DNA from: Actinocatenispora sera
Lineage (GTDB): Bacteria; Actinomycetota; Actinomycetes; Mycobacteriales; Micromonosporaceae
Assembly (NCBI RefSeq): GCF_018324685.1
Contig: NZ_AP023354.1
Location: 5,332,001 to 5,396,000 of the forward strand
DNA: 64,000 nt
Reading direction: 5' to 3'
The notes under the pieces are model-generated. The model ran no database searches. It was not told the DNA's origin and saw nothing but the letters and a program-made list of their open reading frames with translations. Positions 42,315 to 55,422 of the stretch are shown here, piece after piece. The position numbers were made by a program, and so were the translations under genes. The stretch's first letter is position 1. Each line of letters starts with the position of its first letter.

Positions 42315-43076
42315 TCAGCTGGCGGGCTCGCGCAGCTCGGCGAGGCCCGCGGCGAACGCGGCCATCCGATCCGCCGCCTCGGTCAACCGGTACTGCGCGC
42401 CGGTGTCCGTGCCTGCGCCACTGGCGGCCGCGGCGGCCGTCGCGGCCGCCAGCCGTTCGTAGGTGGACACACCGTCCGCGAGCTGGCCGGACAGCGTCTG
42501 CTTCGCCGCGGCCAGCGTGGGCGCGGCATCCGGGCCGGCAAACCGGGACGCCTTCTCCACCGTGAGCAGCCGATGCGCCAGGTCGCGCAGCGCGCGCTCG
42601 CCGTCGGCGGCCTCGGCGAGCGCCTCGTCCACGTACTCGCTGCGGGTGCCGGCGCGGACGTCGTCGAGGGTGCGCACCGCGGTGCCCAGCCGCGCCATCG
42701 GGGCCGCCGCGGCCGTCCCGCCGTACTTGCGTCGCTCGGCTCGCCGGCCGACCTCGTCCACCGCGGCCCGTGCGAGCGGGTTGGCCGTGAGCGCCGCTCG
42801 CATGGCCTGCCGCACCGCCTCGCCGGCACCGACCTGCGGCCGTTCCGGCGGCAGGGGCTCCGCGGCGAGCGCGTGGTAGTCGCGCCAGCGGAACACCGCG
42901 AGCGCCACCGAGACGCCCGCCCCGGCCGCCCAGGCGGCGTCCGGCAGCCCGATCCCCGCGTACGGCGTGAGGACGGCCGCAGCGCCGGTCAGCCCGGCGC
43001 CGAGCACCACCCAGCGCCGAAAGGCGCGCCGCAACCTGCCCAGCCGGCGCAGCCGCTGCTCCCGCGTCTCGGCCAT
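42315..43076 (-). CDS. pspM: Phage shock envelope-stress protein PspM
   Basis: 253 residues from ATG 43076. A basic N-terminus (MAETREQRLRRLGRLRRAFRRW) leads into two hydrophobic segments (VVLGAGLTGAAAVLTPYAGIG and AAWAAGAGVSVALAVF), followed by a helical cytoplasmic domain. This matches PspM, the membrane partner of the actinobacterial ClgR-PspA-PspM(-PspN) system. It is 90 bp downstream of pspA in the same direction. No PspN gene follows before the next, rightward-oriented SAM hydrolase region. Confidence 0.85.
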   Translation of the reverse strand: MAETREQRLRRLGRLRRAFRRWVVLGAGLTGAAAVLTPYAGIGLPDAAWAAGAGVSVALAVFRWRDYHALAAEPLPPERPQVGAGEAVRQAMRAALTANPLARAAVDEVGRRAERRKYGGTAAAAPMARLGTAVRTLDDVRAGTRSEYVDEALAEAADGERALRDLAHRLLTVEKASRFAGPDAAPTLAAAKQTLSGQLADGVSTYERLAAATAAAAASGAGTDTGAQYRLTEAADRMAAFAAGLAELREPAS

Positions 43077-43166
43077 CCGGTGCCCTCCCCGACCGGCGTA
43101 CGCCGCGGGCGACCAGCCCGCCCCGACGTCGGGCGATCTACCGCCCGGGCGTCGCTTCGCGGGCGG

Positions 43167-44036
43167 TCAGCCCGCCGAGGCGTCCTGGCTGCCGTTCTTG
43201 TTCATGTTGGCGCGCAGCTGCTCCAGCCGGGCCACGCCGGCGGTCTGCTCGGCGTCGGCGGCCTGCGTCGAACCGGACTCGACCGCCTTCTGCGCGGGTG
43301 CACTGGTCAGCTGCTCGCCGGCCATGCTGGCCCGGATCTGCTCCAGCCGAGCGTTGCCGGCCATGTCCAGGCTGGACTTCTGCACCTCGAGCATCCGGCC
43401 CTCGACCGAGTTCTGCGCGAGCTCGGCACGGCCCATCGCGTTGGCGTAGCGGCGCTCGATCTTGTCCCGCACCTCGTCCAGCGACGGGGTGTTGCCCGGC
43501 GCGGCGAGGTCGGACATGCTCTGCAGCGAGTTGGCCACCTGCTCCTGCATCTTGGCCTGCTCGAGCTGACTGAGCAGCTTGGTGCGCTCGGCGAGCTTCT
43601 GCTTGAGCATCATCGCGTTGTCGTCGACCGCCTTGCGGGCCTGCTGGGCCGCCGCGATCGACTGGTCGTGCAGCGTCTTCAGGTCTTCCATCGACTGCTC
43701 GGCGGAGACGAGCTGGGTGGCGAGCACCTGCGCGGTCTGCTCGAACTGCTGCGCCTTGGTCTCGTCGCCGTCGGCGCGCGCCTTGTCGGCCATCACCAGT
43801 GCCTGCTTGGCCTGCCCCTGGAACTGCTCGACCTGCGACATCTGCCGGGACAGCTTCATCTCCAGCTGCCGCTGGTTGCCGATGACCGCCGCAGCCTGCT
43901 GCGTGAGCGCCTGGTGCTGGTGCTGCGCGTCTTCGATCGCCTGCTGGATCTGCACCTTCGGATCGGCGTACTCGTCGATCTTGGCGCCGAACAGCGCCAT
44001 CAGGTATCGCCAGCCCTTGACGAACGGGTTCGCCAT
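43167..44036 (-). CDS. pspA: PspA/IM30 envelope-stress protein
   Basis: 289 residues from ATG 44036 ([38 protein letters not shown]). Almost the whole protein is a long coiled coil rich in Gln, Ala and Lys, as expected of ESCRT-III-like PspA. The initial amphipathic helix should bind membranes. The C-terminal 50 residues ([33 protein letters not shown]) contain a short internal repeat. In mycobacteria ClgR activates this operon and PspA restrains ClgR; the same circuit is inferred here. Confidence 0.93.
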   Translation of the reverse strand: MANPFVKGWRYLMALFGAKIDEYADPKVQIQQAIEDAQHQHQALTQQAAAVIGNQRQLEMKLSRQMSQVEQFQGQAKQALVMADKARADGDETKAQQFEQTAQVLATQLVSAEQSMEDLKTLHDQSIAAAQQARKAVDDNAMMLKQKLAERTKLLSQLEQAKMQEQVANSLQSMSDLAAPGNTPSLDEVRDKIERRYANAMGRAELAQNSVEGRMLEVQKSSLDMAGNARLEQIRASMAGEQLTSAPAQKAVESGSTQAADAEQTAGVARLEQLRANMNKNGSQDASAG

Positions 44037-44351
44037 TGTTCGCGGTCCTCTCTGCGGCTCTAGCAGCGCCGGCCTCGACGCGTTCGTCCCATCGTGTCAG
44101 GCGAGTGCGACCGTCGTCACGCCGCCCCCGGCGGGCGATCGCGGAATCCTCGGTAGGAAACCGCCGAAACACCACGATGTCCCCGGTGCCGAAGCGCCCG
44201 GACCTCGCTTGCCCTGCGGCACGCCGACCCGACTCCACGCCAACCCGCGCACCAGATCAAGTGTGCCTGAACTCGCCGGCAAGTGAGAGACCCGAAGCCG
44301 CTTTATCCGCAATGCCCGGGACACTTCAGGGGCGCCCCTGAGACCGGCGGC
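44037..44351. other. clgR-pspA intergenic region with a 16-bp palindrome
   Basis: 315 bp without a gene. The perfect palindrome TCAGGGGCGCCCCTGA at 44326-44341 lies 10 bp beyond the clgR stop and may form a short hairpin or bind protein. The pspA promoter must lie in the remainder if pspA is also transcribed independently. I could not identify a confident ClgR site. Confidence 0.55.
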
Positions 44352-44801
44352 TCAGGCCGCGCACACCACTTCACGTGCCGGGCGCCGCGGCGCCGGACCG
44401 ACCGAGCGAGCCAGCGTGGGCCGCCCACGCATCGCCACCGAGTTGGTCACCGCGCCCGGCGGCACCGCACCGGCGGGCACCGCACCCGCCGGGACCGGCT
44501 CGGCGGGCGCCGGATCGGCCGTTCCGGGCTGGTCGGCACCGACCGGGGCAAGCACCCCGGCCATCTCCTCGGCCAGCGCGACCGTGTCGCTCACCTCGCG
44601 CAGCACGTCGGACAGTTGCACTCCGAGTGCCTCGCAGATCGAGCCCAACAGCTCGCTGGAGGCCTCTTTCTGACCGCGTTCCAGCTCGGACAGGTAACCC
44701 AGGCTCACCTTGGCCTCGGTCGACACGTCCCGAAGCGTGCGGCGCTGGTCCAACCGCCGTTCACGCAGCGTGTCACCCAGGACCCTGCGCAGCAGGACCA
44801 T
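44352..44801 (-). CDS. clgR: ClgR-type XRE transcriptional activator
   Basis: 149 residues from ATG 44801, preceded by GGAGGAGG seven bases upstream. The helix-turn-helix domain [45 protein letters not shown] matches ClgR, the activator of clp protease and psp genes in actinobacteria. The C-terminal half is a Pro/Ala/Gly-rich tail with GAVPAGAVP repeats and ends REVVCAA; an Ala-Ala end like this makes ClgR itself a Clp substrate in known species. It lies upstream of pspA-pspM on the same strand. Confidence 0.93.
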   Translation of the reverse strand: MVLLRRVLGDTLRERRLDQRRTLRDVSTEAKVSLGYLSELERGQKEASSELLGSICEALGVQLSDVLREVSDTVALAEEMAGVLAPVGADQPGTADPAPAEPVPAGAVPAGAVPPGAVTNSVAMRGRPTLARSVGPAPRRPAREVVCAA

Positions 44802-44981
44802 CGCACACCTCCTCCGGCGACCGACACCACTCGGCCCGACCGTGGCCCGAGGGCGTCGCACCCGGACCGGGATGTTCGCCACGGTACCGCGCCGAGCCGA
44901 CACCGACACCGTGCCCCACGACGTGATGCAACACAGTACCGCGGGATGATCTTCCCGAACGAGGTACGCAACCGGGCCGGA

Positions 44982-45452
44982 TCACGCTGCCGGCAGCGAC
45001 CGCAGCAGCAGATCCAGCGCGGCGGCGACGGTCCCGGAACGCACGGCGGCCCGATCACCAGGCAGGGCGAGCCGCTCGGCCAGCAGCACCTCCGGGCCGG
45101 CCAGGCCGACGTAGACGGTGCCCGCCGGCTGCCCGCCGTGCGGCTGTGGCCCGGCCACGCCGGTGGTCGCCAACGCCCAGGTGGCGCCGCAGCGCTCGCG
45201 AGCGCCGCGGGCGAGCTGCCGGGCCACCTCGGGGTGCACCGGGCCGTGTTCGGCCAGCAGCCGCTCGTCCACGCCGGCGAGCGACGCCTTCAGGTCCACC
45301 GCGTACACGATCAGGCCGCCACGCAGCACCGCACTGGCGCCCGGCACGTCGGCGACCGTACCGGCGAGCTGGCCGGCGGTCAGCGACTCGGCCGTGGCGA
45401 GCGTCTCACCTCGCCGGGCCAGCTCGGTGACCACCTCCGCCGGTGCGGTCAC
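44982..45452 (-). CDS. cinA: CinA C-terminal-type nicotinamide-nucleotide amidohydrolase
   Basis: 156 residues from GTG 45452, overlapping the pgsA stop (GTGA). ETLATAESLTAGQLAGTVADVPGASAVLRGGLIVYA and TTGVAGPQPHGGQPAGTVYVGLAGP are the PncC/CinA C-terminal signatures, with the catalytic Ser/Lys region at the front. The N-terminal CinA domain is absent, as in most actinobacterial copies. It deamidates NMN in pyridine-nucleotide salvage. The order rimO-pgsA-cinA with overlaps indicates one transcript. Confidence 0.93.
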   Translation of the reverse strand: MTAPAEVVTELARRGETLATAESLTAGQLAGTVADVPGASAVLRGGLIVYAVDLKASLAGVDERLLAEHGPVHPEVARQLARGARERCGATWALATTGVAGPQPHGGQPAGTVYVGLAGPEVLLAERLALPGDRAAVRSGTVAAALDLLLRSLPAA

Positions 45453-46087
45453 GACCGGTCGGCGGCGCCGCGACGTAGCGCGAGCGCGCGGAACAGGTAG
45501 TCGATGCCGGTGCCGACGGTGACCAGCAGCGCGGCCAGCATGATCCAGAAGCCGACGGCCGACACCGGATCGGGCCACGGGGCGAGATACCAGGCGATAC
45601 CGAGGATCTGCAGTACCGTCTTGAGCTTGCCGCCCCGGCTGGCTGCGATCACGCCGTGCCGCAGCACCCAGAACCGCAGGAGGGTGACCCCGGCCTCCCG
45701 GAACAGGATCAGCCCGGTCATCCACCACGGCAGCCCCGCGTACACCGACAGCACCAGCAGCGCGGTACCGGTCAGTGCCTTGTCCGCGATCGGGTCGGCG
45801 ACCTTGCCGAACGGGGTGACGAGATTGCGCGCGCGGGCCAGCCAGCCGTCCGCGAAGTCGGTCACCGAGGCGACGCAGAACACCACGCAGGCGAGGATCC
45901 GCCAGTCGGCGGCGATCAGGCCGGAGGAGACCGAGATCCATACGAACACCGGCACGAGCACCAGCCGCAGCGCGGTCAGCGCGTTGGCCGGGTTCACCAG
46001 CGGTGCGGTGGGTGGCGGCGGCTCCCGCCGGGCCGGTGGTACGGCCCGGCCGGGCGCGCTCGATGCGGCCTCAGTCACGGCCACCAC
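45449..46087 (-). CDS. pgsA: CDP-diacylglycerol-glycerol-3-phosphate 3-phosphatidyltransferase
   Basis: 212 residues from GTG 46087 (three in-frame GTGs follow GGAGGG; the first or second fits best). The complete motif D-x2-DG-x2-AR-x8-G-x3-D-x3-D is seen in [20 protein letters not shown] and on to [26 protein letters not shown] begins the first membrane segment, preceded by a Pro-rich tail. It makes phosphatidylglycerol phosphate for anionic lipids. The start overlaps the rimO stop. Confidence 0.93.
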   Translation of the reverse strand: MVAVTEAASSAPGRAVPPARREPPPPTAPLVNPANALTALRLVLVPVFVWISVSSGLIAADWRILACVVFCVASVTDFADGWLARARNLVTPFGKVADPIADKALTGTALLVLSVYAGLPWWMTGLILFREAGVTLLRFWVLRHGVIAASRGGKLKTVLQILGIAWYLAPWPDPVSAVGFWIMLAALLVTVGTGIDYLFRALALRRGAADRS

Positions 46088-47540
46088 TCTGCCCTCCGGC
46101 GGCCGCCGGGTCGAGTACCCGCTCGACCACCGCGGTCAGATCGACCCCGATGGTGCCGGTCACCCGGGCCCGGACGAGATCACCGGGACGCAGCGTCGCG
46201 GGGTCCACGGAGCCGCCCGCCAGCAGCGCGGTGCTCCCGTCGACCTCCGGCGCCTGGTGCGCCGCCCGGCCCTCGACCTCGTCGCCGTCGGTGCGGTCGA
46301 CCAGCACCTCGACCACGCTGTCGAGCCGGTCCTCGGCGCGCTGCGCGACCAGTTCGTCGACCAGCGCGGAGATCCGGTTGACCCGGGCGTCCACCTCGTC
46401 GGTGGGCACCTTGTCGGGCAGCCCGACCGCCTCGGTGCCCTCCTCGTCGCTGTAGCCGAACACCCCGATCGCGTCCAGGTCCGCGCCGGTCAGGAACCGC
46501 TCCAGCTCGGCGACGTCGGCCTCGGTCTCCCCCGGGAACCCGACGATCACGTTGGTTCGGGCGCCCAGCTCGGGCGCGATCTTGCGGGCCGAGGCGAGCA
46601 GGTCCCAGAACCGCTCGGTGGAGCCGAACCGGCGCATCCGGCGCAGCAGCGGCTCGCTCGCGTGCTGGAACGACAGGTCGAAGTAGGGCGCGACGCCGGG
46701 CGTGCCGGCGAGCACCTCGACCAGGCCGGGACGCATCTCGGCCGGCTGCAGGTAGCTGGCCCGCACCCGCACGATGCCCGGCACCGCGGCGAGCTGCGGC
46801 AGCAGCTTCTCCAGGGCCCGCGGATCGCCGAGATCCTTGCCGTACGACGAGGAGTTCTCGCTGACCAGCACCAGCTCCCGGACGCCCTGCCCGGCCAACC
46901 ATTCCGCCTCGGCCAGCACCTCGTCCGGGGTACGCGACAGGTACGCGCCGCGAAACGACGGGATGGCGCAGAACGCGCAGCGCCGGTCGCAGCCGGAGGC
47001 GAGCTTCAGCGAGGCGACCGGGCCGTCGTCGAGCCGGAAGCGCAGCACCTTCAGGTGCGCCGGGGCGTGCTCGTCGACGTCACCGTGGCCGGGCACCGGC
47101 GCCGGATGCGCGTGCCGCTCGACCGGGGTGATGGGCAGCAGGGTGCGCCGGTCCCGGGGCTCGTGCGCGGTCAGCGAACCGCCGGCGAGCACGGTGCGCA
47201 GTCGGTCGGAGATGTCCGGATAGTCGTCGAAGCCGAGCACCGCGTCGGCCTCGGGCAGGCTGTCCGCAAGCTGCTTCCCGTACCGCTCGGCCATGCAGCC
47301 GGCGGCCACCACCTTGGCGCCGTTCTCCCCCGCGTCCAGCAGCGTCTCGATCGAGTCCTGCTTGGCCTGTTCGATGAAGCCGCAGGTGTTGACGAGGACC
47401 ACGTCGGCGTCGGCGCTGTCGCCGGTCACCTGCCAGCCGTCCGCGGCGAGGCGGGCGGCGAGCTCCTCGGAGTCGACCTCGTTACGGGCGCACCCGAGGG
47501 TGAGCATGGCGACACGGCGGGGGGATTCGGCGGCTGACAC
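46071..47540 (-). CDS. rimO: Ribosomal protein S12 methylthiotransferase RimO
   Basis: 489 residues from GTG 47540, giving [31 protein letters not shown]. Cluster cysteines lie in [16 protein letters not shown] and AAGCMAERY; the radical-SAM motif is [17 protein letters not shown], and a C-terminal TRAM domain follows [10 protein letters not shown]. The protein methylthiolates Asp of S12. It is the second methylthiotransferase in this window besides miaB. It heads the rimO-pgsA-cinA operon; no ribosome binding site was obvious. Confidence 0.95.
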   Translation of the reverse strand: MSAAESPRRVAMLTLGCARNEVDSEELAARLAADGWQVTGDSADADVVLVNTCGFIEQAKQDSIETLLDAGENGAKVVAAGCMAERYGKQLADSLPEADAVLGFDDYPDISDRLRTVLAGGSLTAHEPRDRRTLLPITPVERHAHPAPVPGHGDVDEHAPAHLKVLRFRLDDGPVASLKLASGCDRRCAFCAIPSFRGAYLSRTPDEVLAEAEWLAGQGVRELVLVSENSSSYGKDLGDPRALEKLLPQLAAVPGIVRVRASYLQPAEMRPGLVEVLAGTPGVAPYFDLSFQHASEPLLRRMRRFGSTERFWDLLASARKIAPELGARTNVIVGFPGETEADVAELERFLTGADLDAIGVFGYSDEEGTEAVGLPDKVPTDEVDARVNRISALVDELVAQRAEDRLDSVVEVLVDRTDGDEVEGRAAHQAPEVDGSTALLAGGSVDPATLRPGDLVRARVTGTIGVDLTAVVERVLDPAAAGGQSGGRD

Positions 47541-47737
47541 GTACCGAGCGTACCGACCGATCCTGGGTGCCAGCGCAGACACCGCCCCGCGGCGGCGGCA
47601 GGTCGGTGAAGTTTGCCACCGATGATCGTCGCCTCGACGACACACGGCTAGCCTGGGCGACGAACGGTGGATCTGCCACCGGTCCCGGACGAGCAGCGCG
47701 ACGTACCCGGCCCAGCAAAGACGCCGCGCCACCTACC

Positions 47738-48025
47738 ATGACCGACATTTTGCAGATCGTGGGCGCTGTTCTGGTGCTCGCCGGATTCTTCGCCAGCCAG
47801 ATCGGCGCCGTCGACGCCCGCTCACTGGCCTACCTGATCGTCAACGCGCTCGGCTCCGGAGTGCTCGCCGTGCTCGCACTGCTGGGGCACGAATGGGGCT
47901 TCCTGCTGCTCGAGGGCGTCTGGTGCCTGGTCGCGCTCGCCTCCCTGCTCGGGGTGCTCGGCCGGGCCCGACGGCAGCGCCCGCACCTGCTGCGGGCCGG
48001 ACACCGCTCCGCACCCACCGACTGA
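47738..48025 (+). CDS. Small CBU_0592-type membrane protein
   Basis: 95 residues from ATG 47738. Three hydrophobic helices are visible (LQIVGAVLVLAGFFASQIG, SLAYLIVNALGSGVLAVLALL, GFLLLEGVWCLVALASLLGVL), then a basic tail. SLAYLIVNALGSG and WGFLLLEGVWCLV fit the CBU_0592 family of small membrane proteins of unknown role. It is divergent from rimO and converges with the Mce-associated-like gene. Confidence 0.8.
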   Translation: MTDILQIVGAVLVLAGFFASQIGAVDARSLAYLIVNALGSGVLAVLALLGHEWGFLLLEGVWCLVALASLLGVLGRARRQRPHLLRAGHRSAPTD

Positions 48026-48090
48026 GCCGGCGCGGCCGGGCGGTCGACGGTCCGGATCTCCGGGTCGTCGGCGGGCTCCGGCCTCGCGGC

Positions 48091-48597
48091 TCATTCGATG
48101 TTCAGCGCCGACACCAGCCACCGATCGTGCGGCCGTACCAGCGAGAGTCGGATCCGGTAGTGCACCGTCCTACCCTTCGGTGTGCTGGTGTTGCGCACCG
48201 TGGCATCGGCCGCGACCAGAACGGTTGCCGCCGTCGAACCGGCCTGCGTCGGCGCGACGCCGAGCACCTTCCCGGTCTGTTGCACGTGGTTCTGCACGAT
48301 CCCGCTGCGCAACTGCGTCCGGCGCGCCTGGTACTGCGCGCGGAACTTCCCGGTGCTCAGGTCGAGCATCCGCTTCAGGTCGGCGTCGACGTGATCCGCG
48401 CTCACGTTCAGGAACACCAGCGTCGCGGTACGGGCGGCCTTCGTCGCCGCCGGCACGTACGCGGCGCGGCCGGCGGCGGTGCGCGTCCCGGCGAGGCCCA
48501 CGAGTAGGGCGAGGGTCAGCAACAACGCCAACCCCAGCGCGCCGATCGCGATCAACCAGCCGACCGGGCGCCGGTGGGGCGCGGGCACGGTGGTCAC
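48091..48597 (-). CDS. Single-pass membrane protein with Mce-associated/NTF2-like domain
   Basis: 168 residues from GTG 48597, overlapping the stop of the Hsp70-like gene (GTGA). A single hydrophobic helix (WLIAIGALGLALLLTLALLVGL, residues about 14-35) is followed by an outside domain with the pattern LKRMLDLSTGKFRAQYQARR...VVQQTGKVLGV...TAATVLVAADATVRNTS type seen in Mce-associated proteins. Its C-terminal domain looks like that of the preceding gene, so the two are likely paralogous partners. No Mce operon is in the window. Confidence 0.75.
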   Translation of the reverse strand: MTTVPAPHRRPVGWLIAIGALGLALLLTLALLVGLAGTRTAAGRAAYVPAATKAARTATLVFLNVSADHVDADLKRMLDLSTGKFRAQYQARRTQLRSGIVQNHVQQTGKVLGVAPTQAGSTAATVLVAADATVRNTSTPKGRTVHYRIRLSLVRPHDRWLVSALNIE

Positions 48598-50384
48598 AGC
48601 GACTCCAGCTTCTCGATCCGCCAACCGTCGCCGGTACGGCGCATGACCAGCCGAACCCGGATCTGATCGAGCCTGGCTTCGGTACTGGTGCGGTTGGTGC
48701 TGTGCAGGTCCACGTAGGCCAGCAACGTCACGGTGTCGGTAGCGGACGACACGACGCCGATCTCCTTCGCCTGGGCGGAGACCATCGCGTGCCGCTCGGA
48801 GATGTCCTTGCGCAGCCTCGTCATGGTCTTGGTGTAGTTCGCCCGCATCGACCCGGTGCACCACTTGCGGGCGGCCGCCACGTCGGCGTCGAGCGACCGG
48901 TAGTCGTAGCCGAGTACTGCCGGGACCGCCTTGCTCGCCGTGGCGGTGGCGGCCTGCACCGAAGCGTCCGGCCAGCTGGTGGGCGGCGACGAGGTCAACC
49001 GGTCGACCCCGAGCACCGCGGTCGTGCCGCCGGCCGCCAGCAGCAGCACGGCCAGCACCAGCACGGCCATCAGGTACCCGATCCGGCGTCTGGCCGCCGG
49101 CGGGGCCGCACCCCACGCCGGTGGTTGCGGTGGCAACGCGCCGGCCGGCGGCGGCGGTACCCGCAGCGCACCCTCGGCGACCACCAGCTCCGGTTGCTCC
49201 AACACCACCGGGGCGATGCCGAGCCGCTCGTGCAGCAGGGCGGCGAGCATCGGCACCCGGCTGGCCCCGCCGACCAGGAAGACACCGGTCAGCTGCGGTG
49301 CCGACAGGCCCGCGTCGGCGATCGAGCCAGCCAGCAGTTCGACCACCCGGTCGAGCCGGGGCCGCGCCACCTCTTCGAACTCGCCGCGGGTCAGGTGCAG
49401 CGCCGCTGCACCGGGCACGTGCACCGGCGCCGACGACAGCCGGGACAGCGCCTCCTTCGCGCCGCGCACGTCGTCCCAGAACAACCAGCGGTCCCGGTGG
49501 TCCTCCGGCGAGGACGGCTCGGTCAGCCTCATCCACGGCGCCGCGCCTTCGACGACCGCGGGCCGATCGTCGGAGGCGGCCCCTTCGGTGGACCCGGTCG
49601 GCGGCCCGGACGCCGGCGTGCCGGTCCGGTCGGCCTCGACCGGCGCCAGCGCGTCGGCCTCGACCGGTGCCGGCGCGTCGGCGTCGACCGGTGCCGGCGC
49701 GTCGGCGTCGACCGGTGCCGGCGCGTCGGGCAGCATCGTGCCGATCCGGTCGACCAGCGCGGCATCCAGGTCGAGACCGCCGAGGTCGGCCAGACCGGCC
49801 GTGGCGAGCACCTGGTAACCGCCCGGAGCCAGCCGGACCAGCGCGGCGTCGGTGGTGCCCGCGCCGACGTCGAGCACGGCGAGAACGCCATCCGCGGGCA
49901 GGGTCGACGCGAGCACCGCGGTGAAGTACGCGGCGGCGGCCACCGGCTCCGGCAGCAGCGCGGCGACCGTCAAGCCGGCCCGCGCGGCCGCCGTGGCGAG
50001 CCGGTCGCGGCGGGGCGCGCCCCAGTCGGCCGGATGGGTCAGTACGACCGGCGGCAGTTCGCCGGCCACCCGGACCGCTTCGTCGGCCACCCGGCGCAGC
50101 ACGGCGGCGAGCAACTCGACCACCGGCACCGAAACGCCGAGCAGCACCGTCTCCTCGTCGATGCGGCGCTTGGGATTCGGTTCGTACCGCCCGGGATCGG
50201 CGCGGCCGGCGCGCACCGCGTCGCGACCGACCGAGGGCACGCCGGCGGCGTCGACGAACGCCGCGGACGGCAGCAACTCGGCGCCGTCGAACAGCAGTGG
50301 CCGGGTGTGGCCGTCCGGCCATCGCAACACCGCGACAGTGTTCGAGGTGCCCAGATCCACCCCGAGTAGGAACGCGCCCGCCAT
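48594..50384 (-). CDS. Hsp70-like ATPase fused to a membrane helix and extracytoplasmic domain
   Basis: 596 residues from ATG 50384 with AGGGAGGG. The N-terminal actin-like ATPase has phosphate-1 LGVDLGTSNTVAV (7-19), phosphate-2 LDVGAGTTDAA (171-181) and adenosine motif VFLVGGASRVP (368-378). There is no Hsp70 peptide-binding domain. Instead there is a Pro-rich link, one transmembrane helix (about 436-458) and a 135-residue outer domain resembling Mce-associated proteins. An insertion at 220-253 contains four APAPVDAD repeats. It is co-translated with a second protein of the same outer-domain type. It may couple cytoplasmic ATPase state to the envelope; function is not established. Confidence 0.82.
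   Translation of the reverse strand: MAGAFLLGVDLGTSNTVAVLRWPDGHTRPLLFDGAELLPSAAFVDAAGVPSVGRDAVRAGRADPGRYEPNPKRRIDEETVLLGVSVPVVELLAAVLRRVADEAVRVAGELPPVVLTHPADWGAPRRDRLATAAARAGLTVAALLPEPVAAAAYFTAVLASTLPADGVLAVLDVGAGTTDAALVRLAPGGYQVLATAGLADLGGLDLDAALVDRIGTMLPDAPAPVDADAPAPVDADAPAPVEADALAPVEADRTGTPASGPPTGSTEGAASDDRPAVVEGAAPWMRLTEPSSPEDHRDRWLFWDDVRGAKEALSRLSSAPVHVPGAAALHLTRGEFEEVARPRLDRVVELLAGSIADAGLSAPQLTGVFLVGGASRVPMLAALLHERLGIAPVVLEQPELVVAEGALRVPPPPAGALPPQPPAWGAAPPAARRRIGYLMAVLVLAVLLLAAGGTTAVLGVDRLTSSPPTSWPDASVQAATATASKAVPAVLGYDYRSLDADVAAARKWCTGSMRANYTKTMTRLRKDISERHAMVSAQAKEIGVVSSATDTVTLLAYVDLHSTNRTSTEARLDQIRVRLVMRRTGDGWRIEKLESL
49620..49728. repeat. 24-bp in-frame tandem repeat in the Hsp70-like gene
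   Basis: About four units of TCGACCGGTGCCGGCGCGTC type encode APAPVDAD/APAPVEAD within the ATPase domain. The period and eight-residue coding unit match the P450 repeat in kind but not in sequence. Confidence 0.9.
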
Positions 50385-50418
50385 GTCCCTCCCTGTGCCG
50401 CAATCCGGCACAGCCTAG

Positions 50419-54450
<4,032 letters not shown>

Positions 54451-54461
54451 CCCTGAGCCAA

Positions 54462-54545
54462 TCGCCGCGCAGCCCTGCGCCATTTGGCGCGCAGCGCTGA
54501 GCCCATCTGGCGCGCAGCGCTGAGCCCATCTGGCGCGCAGCGCGG
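54462..54545. repeat. 23-bp imperfect tandem repeat after asd
   Basis: Units of TGGCGCGCAGCGCTGAGCCC type begin at 54485, 54508 and 54531, preceded by a diverged copy. Unlike the other arrays, the period is not a multiple of three, in keeping with a noncoding place. Confidence 0.85.
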
Positions 54546-54558
54546 GGCGGCTCGGTGC

Positions 54559-54604
54559 GGCACGAAACAGGCCCCGGCCGGGTGGCCGGGGCCTGTTTCG
54601 TGCC
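54559..54604. terminator. Strong hairpin terminator between asd and the SnoaL gene
   Basis: A perfect 21-bp stem with the four-base loop GGGT. The inner arm contains GGCCCCGGCC and the outer arm GGCACGAAACA. It isolates asd from the following operator-controlled unit. Confidence 0.93.
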
Positions 54605-54613
54605 ACCCTGTGA

Positions 54614-54626
54614 CTTACATCGTAAG
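54614..54626. promoter_or_regulatory. Operator copy 1 (CTTAC-ATC-GTAAG)
   Basis: A perfect 13-bp palindrome upstream of the SnoaL-like gene, preceded by GCCACCCTGT. The same flank precedes copy 2, 49 bp away. It is probably bound by the TetR protein encoded at 55423. Confidence 0.75.
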
Positions 54627-54662
54627 GTATTGCCGCCGCAGCCGAGGCCGGCCACCCTGTTC

Positions 54663-54675
54663 CTTACGGCGTAAG
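54663..54675. promoter_or_regulatory. Operator copy 2 (CTTAC-GGC-GTAAG)
   Basis: A second perfect palindrome, 19 bp ahead of the SnoaL-like ATG, likely overlapping the transcription start. The paired sites suggest cooperative repression. Confidence 0.75.
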
Positions 54676-54694
54676 TCAGATCAGGGAGGCCCTC

Positions 54695-55405
54695 ATGACC
54701 AGCACCGAACAGCTCGCCCGCCGCTTCGTCGAGACGATCAACGAGCGCGACTTCGACGCGCTCGACGCGTTGCTGTCCCCCGACCTCGTCGCACCGCCGC
54801 TGGTGGTGGACGCGCCGGCCGAGTCGTTTCGGACCGGGCTGGAGATGGCCGTCGCGTCGTTCCCCGACGTGCGGCTCGACCTCGACGACCTGCTCGTCGC
54901 CGGCGACCGGGCCGCGCTGCTGCTGCGCATCTCGGCGACCAACACCGGCCCGTACCGGCGGGGCGCGGCCACCGGTCAGCGGGCCAGCTGGCCGGCGGTG
55001 TTCGTGCTCCGGTTCGCTGGCGGGCAGCTCACCGAGCTGGGCGGGGTCTCCGAACGGTTCGGCTGCCTACAGCAGTTCGGGCTGATCGGCTCCGACGACG
55101 AGATCGCCGCGGCCGCACCGGACGACCCGAACGCCGGGCGCTACCTGGTGGTCGACTCGGTCGCGCTGGACGCTGCCGCCGACCCGGACCGGGCGCTCGA
55201 GCTGTTGCGGCACCGGCGGACCGGCCCGGCCGGCGCGCGCGTGTACACCGCCCGGCACGTCGACGACCCGCGCCGGCTGATCCGGTACGCACACCTCGCC
55301 GGTTCGCGCGAGCAGGTGTCGGCCCGGGTCGCCGCCGCCGGGCCCGCAGCCACCGGTACTAGCATCGCCACCTACCGGGTGGTCGCCATCGACGACCTGC
55401 CCTGA
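54695..55405 (+). CDS. SnoaL-like protein with an extra C-terminal domain
   Basis: 236 residues from ATG 54695 with GGGAGG upstream. Residues 1-125 are a SnoaL/NTF2-like barrel (EQLARRFVETINERDFDALDALLSPDLVA, ATNTGPYRRGAATGQRASWPAVFVLRFAGGQLTE). The remaining 110 residues (YLVVDSVALDAAADPDRALELLR onward) form a second alpha/beta piece I do not recognise. The family ranges from polyketide cyclases to small-molecule isomerases. It is followed 17 bp later by a TetR gene and preceded by paired operators. Confidence 0.82.
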   Translation: MTSTEQLARRFVETINERDFDALDALLSPDLVAPPLVVDAPAESFRTGLEMAVASFPDVRLDLDDLLVAGDRAALLLRISATNTGPYRRGAATGQRASWPAVFVLRFAGGQLTELGGVSERFGCLQQFGLIGSDDEIAAAAPDDPNAGRYLVVDSVALDAAADPDRALELLRHRRTGPAGARVYTARHVDDPRRLIRYAHLAGSREQVSARVAAAGPAATGTSIATYRVVAIDDLP

Positions 55406-55422
55406 GCGACGAGGAGCATGGC

